DNA of 64,000 nt from Gammaproteobacteria bacterium (GTDB lineage: Bacteria > Pseudomonadota > Gammaproteobacteria > Pseudomonadales > Azotimanducaceae). The position numbers and the translations under genes were made by a program. The notes under the pieces were generated by a model, which was not told the DNA's origin, did not search any database, and worked only from the letters and a program-made list of their open reading frames with translations. Shown here piece after piece: positions 34,753 through 44,360 of the stretch. How positions within the stretch are numbered: position 1 is the stretch's first letter; each line of letters begins with the position of its first letter. The stretch covers positions 124,001-188,000 of the forward strand of contig JAPOXV010000019.1 in assembly GCA_026706935.1 (NCBI GenBank), read 5' to 3'.

Positions 34753-36057
34753 TTAGCTTGGATTCTTCCGCGTAAACTCGGTCGTCGCGTCCTCATTTGC
34801 CGTAAAATCGAGCGACGAGTTAGGTGGGGCGATTTCGTCTTGGTCCTCAATGAAATCGTCAAACTCTTCAGCACTTTCCGTCAAGGTCACCGCCTTTTTG
34901 TCCTTCGGTAAACTGGCGGGATCGAATTCCGGTTCATCGTCATAACCGATTTCCATATCGGTTGTCGCCGCGTCATCAACAGTAACCTCGCTACTACTGT
35001 ACGCAGCTCGTAGTACAACCGTGGCGACCATCGCACCTTTAGGCAGTTTATCGTCGATGTACGACGCGACTTTCAGGTTAGATGTCTTCGCGCCTGCTTG
35101 CATTTCCTCAACAGAGTGCTTGATGGAAGATTCATCCGTGATGTCGTCAATGTCCTCGTCGTCTTCATCGCCGCCGAGTGTGAAGCTCAAAACGCCACGA
35201 CCTTCCTCGATGGGGGCGTTGAAATCGATTGTGAGCCAATCAGTATCGAGCGCTTGTGCCAATAGACCCTTGAATCTCGCTTGACTATCCTGGGTTTGGT
35301 GTACCTCTTCTCGCATTTCTTCGGGTTCAATCGATGCCGTACCAATAAACATGTCCACGGCTTCGCCATCTAGTTTCGACAACGTCGCTTTCAGATCTGC
35401 CATATCGACATTCGGGATCTGAGTGTCAACCAACAACCGTGCAATTGCGTTTATCTTTTCATAGACAAGCTCATTGACTTCGCGATGGCGCTTGCGCATA
35501 CCGATGCCTGGTTTGTTGTTCGGGACGACCATTAGTGCGTCGACTTCATCGCGCATCGCTCGAATACCCTCCGAAGCGAGCGCGACCGTCTGATCGCCAC
35601 TACCGCCATCCGGCGTCGTCAGAATCGAAACTGTCAGAAGCCCAGGATTTTCGTGAGACGCGTGATTAGCGATGACCGGACTGGCTCCTGTTCCTGTTCC
35701 GCCGCCCATACAAGAAACGATGAATAACAGCCGCTTGCCATTGAATTTCGACATGAGAAGCTGTGTGTCTTCCTGAGCTGCGCTTCGACCAACTTCCGGG
35801 TCACCACCTGCGCCTTCTCCGTCGCAAATCCGTGCACCAATCTGAATCGTCTCAAGACCAGCGTCTAATTCATCGAGCGCCTGCTTATCGGTGTTGATTG
35901 CATAGAAATCGACGTTTTGGATACCACGTTTGGCTAGATGACTGACAATGTTGCCACCGCCGCCGCCGACTCCGACGACACCAATACCAAGTGGTTTCAC
36001 CACCCGTTCGCCTACCCCGATCTTTCGACTTCGCGTCTCAGTCATCATGGTTGCCAC
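34753..36057 (-). CDS. ftsZ: Divergent FtsZ (tubulin-like division GTPase)
   Basis: FtsZ polymerises into the division ring. Identity rests on position after ftsA and on key motifs: nucleotide loop VGVGGGGGNIV (about 28-39), AINTDKQAL, the tubulin signature GGGTGTG (118-124), and the T7 catalytic loop NVDMAD (216-221, NxDxxD retained). The rest is unusual: the PFxFEG synergy loop is replaced by TTPDGGSGD, an acidic insert (GGDEDDEDIDD) interrupts the C-terminal subdomain, and the C-terminal peptide usually reading DIPAFLRK is missing; the tail ends EFTRKNPS. AGGGAG precedes the ATG by eight bases. The 434-residue length is slightly above the usual 380-400. Confidence 0.88.
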   Translation of the reverse strand: MATMMTETRSRKIGVGERVVKPLGIGVVGVGGGGGNIVSHLAKRGIQNVDFYAINTDKQALDELDAGLETIQIGARICDGEGAGGDPEVGRSAAQEDTQLLMSKFNGKRLLFIVSCMGGGTGTGASPVIANHASHENPGLLTVSILTTPDGGSGDQTVALASEGIRAMRDEVDALMVVPNNKPGIGMRKRHREVNELVYEKINAIARLLVDTQIPNVDMADLKATLSKLDGEAVDMFIGTASIEPEEMREEVHQTQDSQARFKGLLAQALDTDWLTIDFNAPIEEGRGVLSFTLGGDEDDEDIDDITDESSIKHSVEEMQAGAKTSNLKVASYIDDKLPKGAMVATVVLRAAYSSSEVTVDDAATTDMEIGYDDEPEFDPASLPKDKKAVTLTESAEEFDDFIEDQDEIAPPNSSLDFTANEDATTEFTRKNPS

Positions 36058-36087
36058 TCCCTAGCTGAACCCCACTTGAGCAAGCGA

Positions 36088-37392
36088 TCAGACATTACCA
36101 CCCAACCATCGATAGACTGAGCGTGCAGCCGTGCTCGTTACGCCTCGCGTTTTCGCTGTCCTTGCTTGGTGCGTTTTTATTCTACCGACTACCCGTCTTC
36201 TGAGTAATCCCACGACTGTTGCCATGGCTGGATCATTTAATTCTGTCGCATCCACACCATCTGCGACATAGATCTGGTCGTGCACCGAATTGCCGTTCGC
36301 ATCAGGGCTAGGTGCTGGACATATTTTTGGATGATCTACGTACGCCTCGAGACCTAGCACTTCCGACGCTAAGTAATCAAGGTTCTCAATCTTTGAACCA
36401 CCGCCAGTAAGCACGATTCGCGTAGATCCAAACTCACTCGACAAGTCGTGTCGTTCGAATTCAGCAGCGACTTCATGAAAAATCCGTTCGTATACCGCTC
36501 GAACAATCTGCGAAAACAGACTCTTCGGCGGTCGAGTATCAGGGCGACCATTAACCCCAGGAACCGTGATTTCATTCTCGTCCAGCTCGTGTCCCACGAC
36601 GCTCCCATGCAGCTCCTTTAGCTGTTCCGCGGCTTGTGGTGGCGTAAACAGAGATTTGGCTATGTCTTGATTGACCTGACGACCACCCCAAGGCAATACC
36701 CCTGTGTGTCTTATCTCGCCTGCAACAAACAGCGCGACACCAGTTGTTTCATGCCCGATGTCAATGACACAGACACCTAGTTCGCGAGAAGCATCGTCTA
36801 ATACCGCATTCGCACTAGCTAAAGGCGAAGCGATCAATTGCAGATTGTGTAAATTACATCTCGTAACACATTTCGTCAGATTCTGTTCCGCATTACTTGA
36901 CGCCATGATCATGTGAACGTCCGCATCGAGTCGTTTCCCAGCTTGACCAAGCGGCTGAACAATACCTACTTGATTGTCCACGATGTATTGTTGCGGTAAT
37001 ACATGCAACATTACGTTTGCAGCACCTAAATTGACTGCTTGGGCAGTATGTAATGCTTGTCTGATGTGTTTTTCCGACACTTCCCCTTTGTGTGTTACGG
37101 AAGAACCTGTTGCATTTAAGCACGATAGATGAATGCCATTTAGATTAGCAACTGCATCGTCAATCTGCAACTTTCCAAACGGTTGCTTTGCAACCTGAAG
37201 CGTGGATTCAACTTCACCTACCGTTCGATCTATATCAACGACAATGCCTTGATGAACGCCTGTCGACGGACTACGAGCACAACTGACGACCTCCAGATGC
37301 CCATCGGACCTAACGTAGCCGATACATACCGCAATCTTGCTCGAACCGACATCGATCGCCGCAAATAGATTAGGTGTTTTGGCTTGTGTCAT
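36088..37392 (-). CDS. ftsA: Cell division protein FtsA
   Basis: FtsA is the actin-like protein that tethers FtsZ filaments to the membrane. The protein (434 residues) has the ATPase phosphate loop AAIDVGSSKIAV, the 1C domain after it, the second phosphate-loop-like VIDIGHETTGVALF, and a glycine-rich TGGGSKI adenosine-binding motif. The C-terminal ARSVYRWLGG is the amphipathic membrane-targeting helix. An insert of uncertain content (DATELNDPAMATV region) near the end is family-typical. Its ATG overlaps the ftsQ stop by four bases and ftsZ follows after 30 bp. Confidence 0.93.
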   Translation of the reverse strand: MTQAKTPNLFAAIDVGSSKIAVCIGYVRSDGHLEVVSCARSPSTGVHQGIVVDIDRTVGEVESTLQVAKQPFGKLQIDDAVANLNGIHLSCLNATGSSVTHKGEVSEKHIRQALHTAQAVNLGAANVMLHVLPQQYIVDNQVGIVQPLGQAGKRLDADVHMIMASSNAEQNLTKCVTRCNLHNLQLIASPLASANAVLDDASRELGVCVIDIGHETTGVALFVAGEIRHTGVLPWGGRQVNQDIAKSLFTPPQAAEQLKELHGSVVGHELDENEITVPGVNGRPDTRPPKSLFSQIVRAVYERIFHEVAAEFERHDLSSEFGSTRIVLTGGGSKIENLDYLASEVLGLEAYVDHPKICPAPSPDANGNSVHDQIYVADGVDATELNDPAMATVVGLLRRRVVGRIKTHQARTAKTRGVTSTAARSVYRWLGGNV

Positions 37393-37985
37393 TCCATTGC
37401 CACCACAGGTCGTTCGGTTTGGGCAAAGGCAATGCCATTCGAATAGCGAGCATCGACGAGTTTTCTCTGGTCTTCTGAAACCTCGGGTAAGGAGTCAAGC
37501 ATGCTCAATACGCGACGTAGCCTAGTTCCCACATCTTGGTCGCCAAGAATGACCTGCTCGCCGCTATCTAACTTAAGCATCCAGCCTGCGTTTTCGTCGA
37601 ACTTTACGTCTGCTACGACCATCCCGTGACCTAGGACGATTGCGGAAATGTCGGCATAGACGCGTTCCTGATCTCGCGCTAAGAGGTCTACGAACGACGC
37701 TTCGTCGGATTGAGTTCCATTGAGGTATTTGGAGACATCGATCCCTTCCCACTCACGAATGGACTCGGTTAGCTTCGCCTTTGTCGCGTCGAATAACTCG
37801 ACAGCCTTTGTGAGTTGGTCATCGACGACTGCTACATCGGAGGCGCGCTCGAATACATCCGTATCGACCAGTTCATCAAGATTGGTTAATTCGGGTCGAT
37901 ATTGAATGACGAGCAGACTACCGCACAAGAAGGTCAGTGCGAAGCCTGTCAGGAAGCTGATGAATCGATTCATCGCGTTCAACAA
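37389..37985 (-). CDS. ftsQ: Short, divergent FtsQ
   Basis: FtsQ joins the FtsL-FtsB complex to the divisome. Evidence: position immediately before ftsA, a cytoplasmic stub and one membrane segment (about 8-28), and C-terminal beta-domain landmarks (GWMLKLDSGEQVILGDQDVGTRLRRV followed by LVDARYSNGIAF, analogous to family DxRYPNG). At 198 residues it is much shorter than E. coli FtsQ (276), and the POTRA domain normally following the membrane segment is unrecognisable: that part is instead a helical DQLTKAVELFDATKAKLTES stretch. Confidence 0.75.
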   Translation of the reverse strand: MLNAMNRFISFLTGFALTFLCGSLLVIQYRPELTNLDELVDTDVFERASDVAVVDDQLTKAVELFDATKAKLTESIREWEGIDVSKYLNGTQSDEASFVDLLARDQERVYADISAIVLGHGMVVADVKFDENAGWMLKLDSGEQVILGDQDVGTRLRRVLSMLDSLPEVSEDQRKLVDARYSNGIAFAQTERPVVAME

Positions 37986-38026
37986 TCCATGTTGTGCAGG
38001 CAGACATCCATGTCCACCTCCGCATT

Positions 38027-39442
38027 TTAACTTGACTTGAGCAAATCTGAAACTCTACTTACGTCGCCTGCGCCTTGCACCATCACGACGTGATCCGCTT
38101 CTGCGGTGTGATTTATCCACTCCACGACCTCCTCCACATGTGCCGCGAACGCTACGTGAGTCGTGTCTCCTTCGTTGATCGCATCGCAAAGGTCGAGTGC
38201 ACTCGCACCGTCGATCGCTTGTTCACTCGCCGCATACGTATCCAGAATGATCAAATCATCCGGCTTCCGTAGTACATTGGTAAAGTCATCGAACAAATCA
38301 CGAGTACGTGTGAATCTGTGGGGTTGGTACACCATCAGCTGTCGTTTGGACGGCCAAACACGTTTGACGGTCTCTAATGTGCACGCTAGTTCTGTTGGGT
38401 GATGCCCATAGTCGTCAACCAAGGGTAAATGATGGTCGTTCAGTCTGATCTCAGATACCTCAAACCGTCGCCCGACGCCGATAAATCGTCGTATACCTTC
38501 CTGAATGTGTGTGTCTGCAATACCCTCGTCGCTTGCAACAGCGATTGCAGCGAGTGCGTTCTGCACGTTTTGTATACCAGGCAATTGGATTTCGATTGGC
38601 AATAACGTCTGATCATTAGGTCGTTTTACTTTGAATCGCCACTCGACACCCGTTACCTCAATGTCAACGGCTTGATAGTCGGCATCGTCGTGCAAGCCAT
38701 ACGTGATTACTGGTCTCGTGATTTCATCCGCGAAACGTCGGCACTCTTCGTCGTCGATACAGAGAATCACGGCGCCGTAAAACGGTAGCTTCGATACGAA
38801 GTCTCGAAATGCGCTTCTTAGCTGCTCGAAATCTTGACCGTAAGTACCGAGATGGTCGTGGTCGATATTGGTAATGACCGCGAGCATCGGATGTAGGTAG
38901 AGAAACGATGCGTCGCTTTCGTCAGCTTCGGCGATGATATAGCGGCTCGATCCGAGTTTTGCGTTCCGGTTATCACTTTTCAGCAAACCACCTATCACAT
39001 AGGTCGGGTCCATGTTTGCCGCTTGAAAAATATCCGCGATGAAGCTCGTCGCGGTCGTTTTTCCATGGCTTCCTGCGACAGCGATACCATAGCGATGCCG
39101 CATAAGTTCACCGAGCATTTCGGCTCTCGGCACCACTGGCTTGTGTAGTGCGTGAGCGCTAACGACCTCAGGATTGTCATCCGCAATTGCACTTGACGTG
39201 ACAACAACATCTGCGTCTTTGATGTTTGACGCTAAGTGCTGTGTTGAGACGGCGATGCCAAGCGATTCAAGCCTTGACGTCACAGGTGAAGGGACGATAT
39301 CCGACCCAGAGACCGTGTAACCGAGATTTGCCATGACTTCAGCAATTCCACACATTCCAGCGCCACCGATACCTACGAAATGGATATGACGTACGTGACG
39401 CATAGCTTGCGATGGACATGTCGCCAAATCATCGGGTCTCAT
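38027..39442 (-). CDS. murC: UDP-N-acetylmuramate--L-alanine ligase
   Basis: MurC adds L-alanine to UDP-MurNAc in the cytoplasm. Motifs: HFVGIGGAGMCGIAEVM at the N-terminal nucleotide-binding domain, the ATP-binding AVAGSHGKTTATSF, DEADESDASFL, TNIDHDHLGTYG and DDYGHHPTE. Length (471) is normal. The start ATG overlaps the ftsW stop (TAATG). In most gammaproteobacteria murG lies between ftsW and murC, and murB and ddl follow murC; none is present here. Confidence 0.96.
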   Translation of the reverse strand: MRPDDLATCPSQAMRHVRHIHFVGIGGAGMCGIAEVMANLGYTVSGSDIVPSPVTSRLESLGIAVSTQHLASNIKDADVVVTSSAIADDNPEVVSAHALHKPVVPRAEMLGELMRHRYGIAVAGSHGKTTATSFIADIFQAANMDPTYVIGGLLKSDNRNAKLGSSRYIIAEADESDASFLYLHPMLAVITNIDHDHLGTYGQDFEQLRSAFRDFVSKLPFYGAVILCIDDEECRRFADEITRPVITYGLHDDADYQAVDIEVTGVEWRFKVKRPNDQTLLPIEIQLPGIQNVQNALAAIAVASDEGIADTHIQEGIRRFIGVGRRFEVSEIRLNDHHLPLVDDYGHHPTELACTLETVKRVWPSKRQLMVYQPHRFTRTRDLFDDFTNVLRKPDDLIILDTYAASEQAIDGASALDLCDAINEGDTTHVAFAAHVEEVVEWINHTAEADHVVMVQGAGDVSRVSDLLKSS

Positions 39443-40545
39443 TACGCGTCTTTCAACCGGTTCGTACGATCGATTCGTAAGACCATGCCAATCAATGCAC
39501 TTAGCACCACGAGACTATTTCCGCCGTAGCTAATGAACGGCAACGTCAAGCCTTTCGTCGGAAAAATCCCCGCATTCACACCGACGTGAATCAATGCCTG
39601 AAAACCAATTAGTAACGCCACTCCGTAGCACAACATGCTATCGAAGCAACGATCTTCACGCAGTGATTCGCGTGCTATGTTGCTTATCCGATAAACCAAT
39701 GCCATCAACAAGAAAAGTACTAGCGAAGCGCCGATCACTCCTGCTTCTTCTGCGATCGTCGCAAAAATGAAATCGTTATGGGATGCTGGCGTGAATGTTT
39801 TCTGTAAGCCCGTTCCTAAACCCGTACCCGTTAACTCACCTCGGCCAAAACTGATAAGAGAATTCGTTAGTTGATAGCCTTCGTTGAGTTTTACACCTTC
39901 TTCCCAAGGCGAAAACAAGGTCGCTAGACGACTCACTCGGTAAGGCTCGAGATATAGAAGGGCCGCGATACCCGAGATAGCAAAACTGCCAAGAACGAAC
40001 AAGTGCGATAGTCTTGCCTTCGCTAGGAACAGCACGCCCACGGTCACAGTTCCCATGATCGCCACAGTACCGTAGTCAGGTTCGAGAAATACGAGACCAA
40101 GTACCAAACCGACTGCACCGAGAACGGTCAGAAGTGGCGCTATCGATCGCTGAGTTCTTTCGAAATTGTTCGCCACATACCCCGCAATATATATCAGTAG
40201 CAGTGGTTTTACGACTTCCGAAGCCTGTAACGTGAAAAAGTGGAGCGAAATCCACCTTCTTCCGCCACCGGACTCAATGCCAATACCTGGAATCAGCACC
40301 AGACCTGCTATCAGGAGCGCTAGTATCCAAGCTAGGCGGTGGAACTGGCTATATCGTTTCGTCGGAATTAAGTAAGCCAATACCAGTGCGGCCCCGCTCA
40401 CGATGGCGTAGCCAAGATGCCTGATGAGCATGGAATTGATCCACGCATCCGCCAAGTGAACACTTACGCTGGCGACAGCAATGACGCCAAAGCCGATCAG
40501 TATGGACCATAGATATAAGACCGTTAACGGCCGATCAGAGATCAC
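39442..40545 (-). CDS. ftsW: FtsW, SEDS-family septal peptidoglycan polymerase
   Basis: This polytopic membrane protein has about ten membrane segments and typical SEDS motifs: GGGRRWISL, SEVVKPLLLIY, LEPDYGTVAIM, the LTGTGLGTGLQK loop region, HNDFIFATIAEEAG and a C-terminal GLTLPFISYGGNSL. It polymerises lipid II glycan strands at the septum with FtsI. The 367-residue length is slightly short of the E. coli protein (414), mainly at the N-terminus. The ATG overlaps the murD stop by four bases. Confidence 0.95.
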   Translation of the reverse strand: MISDRPLTVLYLWSILIGFGVIAVASVSVHLADAWINSMLIRHLGYAIVSGAALVLAYLIPTKRYSQFHRLAWILALLIAGLVLIPGIGIESGGGRRWISLHFFTLQASEVVKPLLLIYIAGYVANNFERTQRSIAPLLTVLGAVGLVLGLVFLEPDYGTVAIMGTVTVGVLFLAKARLSHLFVLGSFAISGIAALLYLEPYRVSRLATLFSPWEEGVKLNEGYQLTNSLISFGRGELTGTGLGTGLQKTFTPASHNDFIFATIAEEAGVIGASLVLFLLMALVYRISNIARESLREDRCFDSMLCYGVALLIGFQALIHVGVNAGIFPTKGLTLPFISYGGNSLVVLSALIGMVLRIDRTNRLKDA

Positions 40546-41849
40546 GATGCCATTGCTCTAACGGTCGAAATGAATTGATTCCCGCGTTCGATATAGTCGG
40601 AAAACATGTCAAAACTCGCGCACGCAGGTGATAGAAGCACAACGTCACCACGTTTGGCTAATTCCCGGGCTTCCATCACGGCCGCTTCCAATGAGTCTGA
40701 TAGCACGTACTTCGTAGCATCACCGACCGCTGTGGCAATGCGTGAGGCATCGCGACCAAACAAAATCACAGCTTTCGCATGATGTCGCAGGGGATCTGAA
40801 AGTGCTTCAAAATTCGCGCCTTTCCCTTCTCCGCCCGCAAGCAGCACGATGTTTGGTATACCGTTGCTGAGTGACTCGAGGGCGGCGCGCGTCGCAGCAA
40901 CATTGGTCGCTTTTGAGTCGTTGACGTAACGTACCCCTTCGACTTCCGCGACTAGCTGCATTCGATGCGGCAAACCCTCGTACGTCGTCGCAGTTTCAAC
41001 AAGCTCTTCCACTTGCACACCACTAGCGTATGCAAGAGCGGCTGCAATCACTACGTTGAGATGGTTCTGCGCGCCTTTCAATTGAAGACTCTCGCGCGGC
41101 ACGGACTTACCTGCGATCACAATTTCGTGATCGTCAACGCACCAATCTTTCGTCCCGTTGATTGGAATCTCCGACTTTTTCGTCTTCGGTTTTGTGCTGG
41201 GGTCGCTCGTGTTGTACACCGCGACATCGCACTGCTCGTAAATCCGAGTCTTAGTCCTCGCGTATTCGTCGAACGACCGATGATGGTCCAAATGATCTTC
41301 AGTGATATTCAGGATGGTCGCCCCGAAAAGATGCGGCGGTTTCATCTTTTCGAGTTGAAAGCTCGAGATTTCCAAGACGTAACCTGCGCTACGGCTTTCC
41401 AGCAGGTCCAATACCGGCTTGCCGATATTGCCGCCGGAAACGAACCCCTTCGATCGCAGCATCTGCGTGATTAACTCGGTAGTGGTTGTTTTACCGTTGG
41501 TGCCCGTGACGCCGATCAATGGCGCGTCTGCTAGGTCACAGAAGAGCTCGACATCGCACGAAATACGCGCACCAGAAGTTTGTACTGCATTGAGAACAGG
41601 GTCGTGGAGTGGAATACCCGGACTCGCGAACACGACGGTGTTTGAATCAAGCACTTTCGTAGCGTCTTCCGGCTTAACGAATTCGGCATCGGCGTATACC
41701 CTTCGAAGATCTTCAAATTGATTCGTGATCGGTCCGCTCTGTCCAACTCGCGTATCTGTCACGAATAGCTCCGTGCGACCGTGTAGAAATCGTGTGCATG
41801 AGCCGCCGGTGGCACCAATCCCGACTACGAGTGCGCGATCTGGGATCAT
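40542..41849 (-). CDS. murD: UDP-N-acetylmuramoyl-L-alanine--D-glutamate ligase
   Basis: MurD adds D-glutamate to UDP-MurNAc-L-Ala. Motifs: [14 protein letters not shown] at the N-terminus, ATP-binding [41 protein letters not shown] and LLAGGEGKG. The start ATG at 41847-41849 was chosen because it overlaps the mraY TGA (ATGA) and gives 435 residues, near the usual 438; the longer reading would run into mraY. It sits in the conserved mraY-murD-ftsW order. Confidence 0.95.
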   Translation of the reverse strand: MIPDRALVVGIGATGGSCTRFLHGRTELFVTDTRVGQSGPITNQFEDLRRVYADAEFVKPEDATKVLDSNTVVFASPGIPLHDPVLNAVQTSGARISCDVELFCDLADAPLIGVTGTNGKTTTTELITQMLRSKGFVSGGNIGKPVLDLLESRSAGYVLEISSFQLEKMKPPHLFGATILNITEDHLDHHRSFDEYARTKTRIYEQCDVAVYNTSDPSTKPKTKKSEIPINGTKDWCVDDHEIVIAGKSVPRESLQLKGAQNHLNVVIAAALAYASGVQVEELVETATTYEGLPHRMQLVAEVEGVRYVNDSKATNVAATRAALESLSNGIPNIVLLAGGEGKGANFEALSDPLRHHAKAVILFGRDASRIATAVGDATKYVLSDSLEAAVMEARELAKRGDVVLLSPACASFDMFSDYIERGNQFISTVRAMAS

Positions 41850-42928
41850 CGCAGTTTCAATGTGGCGAGTCCGATCATGACGAGAAGGAACGTGATGATC
41901 CAGAAGCGCACAGTGACTTTCGGTTCTGGCCACCCCTTCAATTCAAAATGATGATGAATCGGCGCCATCCTTAGAACGCGCTTCCCGCGCAGTTTGAAAC
42001 TCCCAACCTGGGCAATCACCGATGCTGTTTCTAGAACGAATAGACCGCTCATAATCAGCAAAACGATTTCTTGACGTACCAGCACGCCGATGACACCGAG
42101 CGCAGCTCCGAGAGGCAGTGCGCCAATATCCCCCATGATCATCTGAGCTGGAAACGTGTTGTACCAAAGAAAACCCAAGCCCGCGCCAACAATCGCCCCG
42201 CAGACGATTGCGACTTCACCCATACCTTCGATGTAGGGGATCTGAATATAGCTGGCGAATTCGTAATGACCGACGATATACGCGAATAACGCCAGCGCAC
42301 CTACGACCATGACAGTGGGAAGAGTTGCGAGACCGTCGAGACCATCCGTCAGATTGACTGCATTACTCATGCCTACGATCATGAGTACTGTAAGAATGAC
42401 GAATCCCCACCCAAGTGGAATCGAAAGTTCCTTAAAAAACGGTACCAGCAGTGCGGTCTCTGCGGGGTTTGTAGCAGTCTGATACAACACAACAGCGACA
42501 CTGAGCGCGCACAAGATTTGGAGTGAGAACTTGACCTTCGCGGACAACCCACCTTTTTCCCGTTTAGCAAGCTTCAGGTAGTCGTCGAGGAACCCGATCG
42601 CACCAAAACTAAACAGCACTGCCAGCACAATCCAAGCTTGTCGGTTATCGAGCTCAATCCAGCAGAGAGCGGATATAAAAATGCTCACAAGAATCAGGAG
42701 ACCACCCATCGTCGGGGTGCCTTCCTTCTCGAAGTGACCTTCCGGTCCGTCTTCTCTTATCACGTCACCGATCTGTCGACGTTCAAGCCAACGGATCATG
42801 AAAGGGCCAACTAATAAACTGATAAATAGCGCTGTTGCTGTTGCAACTAGTGTGCGAAATGTGATGTAACTAAATACGTTGAATACCGAAATATGTTCGG
42901 CGAGCCACTCAGTGATCCAAAGTAGCAC
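41846..42928 (-). CDS. mraY: Phospho-N-acetylmuramoyl-pentapeptide transferase MraY
   Basis: MraY makes lipid I by transferring phospho-MurNAc-pentapeptide to undecaprenyl phosphate. The polytopic protein has the conserved GTPTMGGLL, the aspartates in [23 protein letters not shown], and the histidine triad motif [14 protein letters not shown]. The GTG at 42926-42928 was chosen: it is one base after the murE stop, is preceded by GGGAGG, and yields 360 residues as in E. coli with a matching [18 protein letters not shown] start. murF, which normally stands between murE and mraY, is absent. Confidence 0.96.
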   Translation of the reverse strand: MLLWITEWLAEHISVFNVFSYITFRTLVATATALFISLLVGPFMIRWLERRQIGDVIREDGPEGHFEKEGTPTMGGLLILVSIFISALCWIELDNRQAWIVLAVLFSFGAIGFLDDYLKLAKREKGGLSAKVKFSLQILCALSVAVVLYQTATNPAETALLVPFFKELSIPLGWGFVILTVLMIVGMSNAVNLTDGLDGLATLPTVMVVGALALFAYIVGHYEFASYIQIPYIEGMGEVAIVCGAIVGAGLGFLWYNTFPAQMIMGDIGALPLGAALGVIGVLVRQEIVLLIMSGLFVLETASVIAQVGSFKLRGKRVLRMAPIHHHFELKGWPEPKVTVRFWIITFLLVMIGLATLKLR

Positions 42929-42929
42929 T

Positions 42930-44360
42930 TCAGCCTCCCAGACGCACGCATTCGACCAATTCTCGGTCGCTGAATGGATGTTTGACACCCATCACGTCTT
43001 GGTATTCCTCTGCGCCTTTTCCAGCAATAAGAACGATGCCACCTGGTGGTGCTTCGCCTATCGCGGTTCGAATTGCACGTTCGCGATCTAGTTCGACGTG
43101 AGCGCGACTTGGGTTCTTCATCCCACACAATACCCCGTCAGCAATCGTCTGCGGCGACTCCGTACGTGGATTGTCGTTCGTCACGACGACGCGGTCTGCG
43201 AGTTCTTCTGCAGCTTCTCCCATCAACGGTCGCTTGCCCGTGTCCCGATCGCCCCCACACCCAAACACACAAGTAAGGTCACTTGGTTCCAAAGCACGTA
43301 GAGCGACTAATGTCTTACGCAGTGCGTCAGGGGTATGTGCGAAATCGATAACGGCGTACCTCTTTGAACTGAGGTTCACGAACTCAAATCGACCCGGTGG
43401 TGATTGCACTTTAGCTAGCTGACGCGAAGCGCACTCCAAATCGGTTCCGAAGTGCACCAAGGTCGCTAAGATCGCCGCAGCATTCGCGATACCAAACTCA
43501 CTCCGAAGAGGCAATTGCATTGGCGTACTTCCCCATTTCGTCCGCCACAATCCACGTGCACCGTCGAGCGTAAGCGAGTTCAATTCGCAAGTCAGATCTG
43601 CGGAACTCGTGGTGCCGTAGGTCGTCACCGGAATGCGTCGGTCCAAACACAACTGCTTCAGTTCTTGACCGAATGCGTCGTCGCTATTGATTACGGCGCG
43701 ATCAAGATCAAAGTCCTCGAACAACCTTCGCTTCGCGGCTTTATACGCCGACATCGATTTGTGGTAATCAAGGTGATCACGCGAGATATTGGTATAGATC
43801 GCAACCTGTAGTCGAACGTCGCTAAGGCGTTCTTGGCTCAGTGCATGAGAACTCACCTCCATGGCGACGCGCTGTGCACCTTGGTCTCGCATTGCTGCCA
43901 TGCATGCTTGCAGTTCAATGCCGTCCATGGTTGTCAGACCCGTATGAGTCAACGTCGGCAACATCCCCCAACCGGGCGTTCCGGCAAATCCCGTTGCGCG
44001 TAACAAACCCGCCAAGCCGAAGGCGACACTAGTCTTTCCGTTCGTACCTGTAACGCCAATACATGCCAAATCCTGGCTCGGATCACCGTACAAGTGTGCC
44101 GCAAGTTGATTCCGCTTCTCGACGAGAGACGCGTCACAAATCACAACGACTTCGTCGTCTACTCGTTCCACAGGTCGCGAAGTCAGAATCCCTCGTGCTC
44201 CTCTCGCGATTGCTTCATCGATGAACCTGTGCCCGTCGTGGTCATTGCCTAGAACGGCAACAAAGAGGTCGCCAGCCTTTACATTGCGTGAGTCCGCTGT
44301 CATTCCCGTTACTTCGACGCTGGGAAGATCCGGCCGGCTCAATAGAAGGTTAAGCAGCAT
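42930..44360 (-). CDS. murE: UDP-MurNAc-L-Ala-D-Glu--meso-diaminopimelate ligase
   Basis: MurE adds the third stem-peptide residue. Motifs: [13 protein letters not shown] at the N-terminal domain, the ATP-binding [32 protein letters not shown] and [13 protein letters not shown]. The DNPR motif (in VTNDNPRTE) is the signature of the meso-diaminopimelate-specific enzyme, as expected for a Gram-negative cell. The protein is 476 residues. The start overlaps the ftsI stop by 11 bp. Confidence 0.96.
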   Translation of the reverse strand: MLLNLLLSRPDLPSVEVTGMTADSRNVKAGDLFVAVLGNDHDGHRFIDEAIARGARGILTSRPVERVDDEVVVICDASLVEKRNQLAAHLYGDPSQDLACIGVTGTNGKTSVAFGLAGLLRATGFAGTPGWGMLPTLTHTGLTTMDGIELQACMAAMRDQGAQRVAMEVSSHALSQERLSDVRLQVAIYTNISRDHLDYHKSMSAYKAAKRRLFEDFDLDRAVINSDDAFGQELKQLCLDRRIPVTTYGTTSSADLTCELNSLTLDGARGLWRTKWGSTPMQLPLRSEFGIANAAAILATLVHFGTDLECASRQLAKVQSPPGRFEFVNLSSKRYAVIDFAHTPDALRKTLVALRALEPSDLTCVFGCGGDRDTGKRPLMGEAAEELADRVVVTNDNPRTESPQTIADGVLCGMKNPSRAHVELDRERAIRTAIGEAPPGGIVLIAGKGAEEYQDVMGVKHPFSDRELVECVRLGG

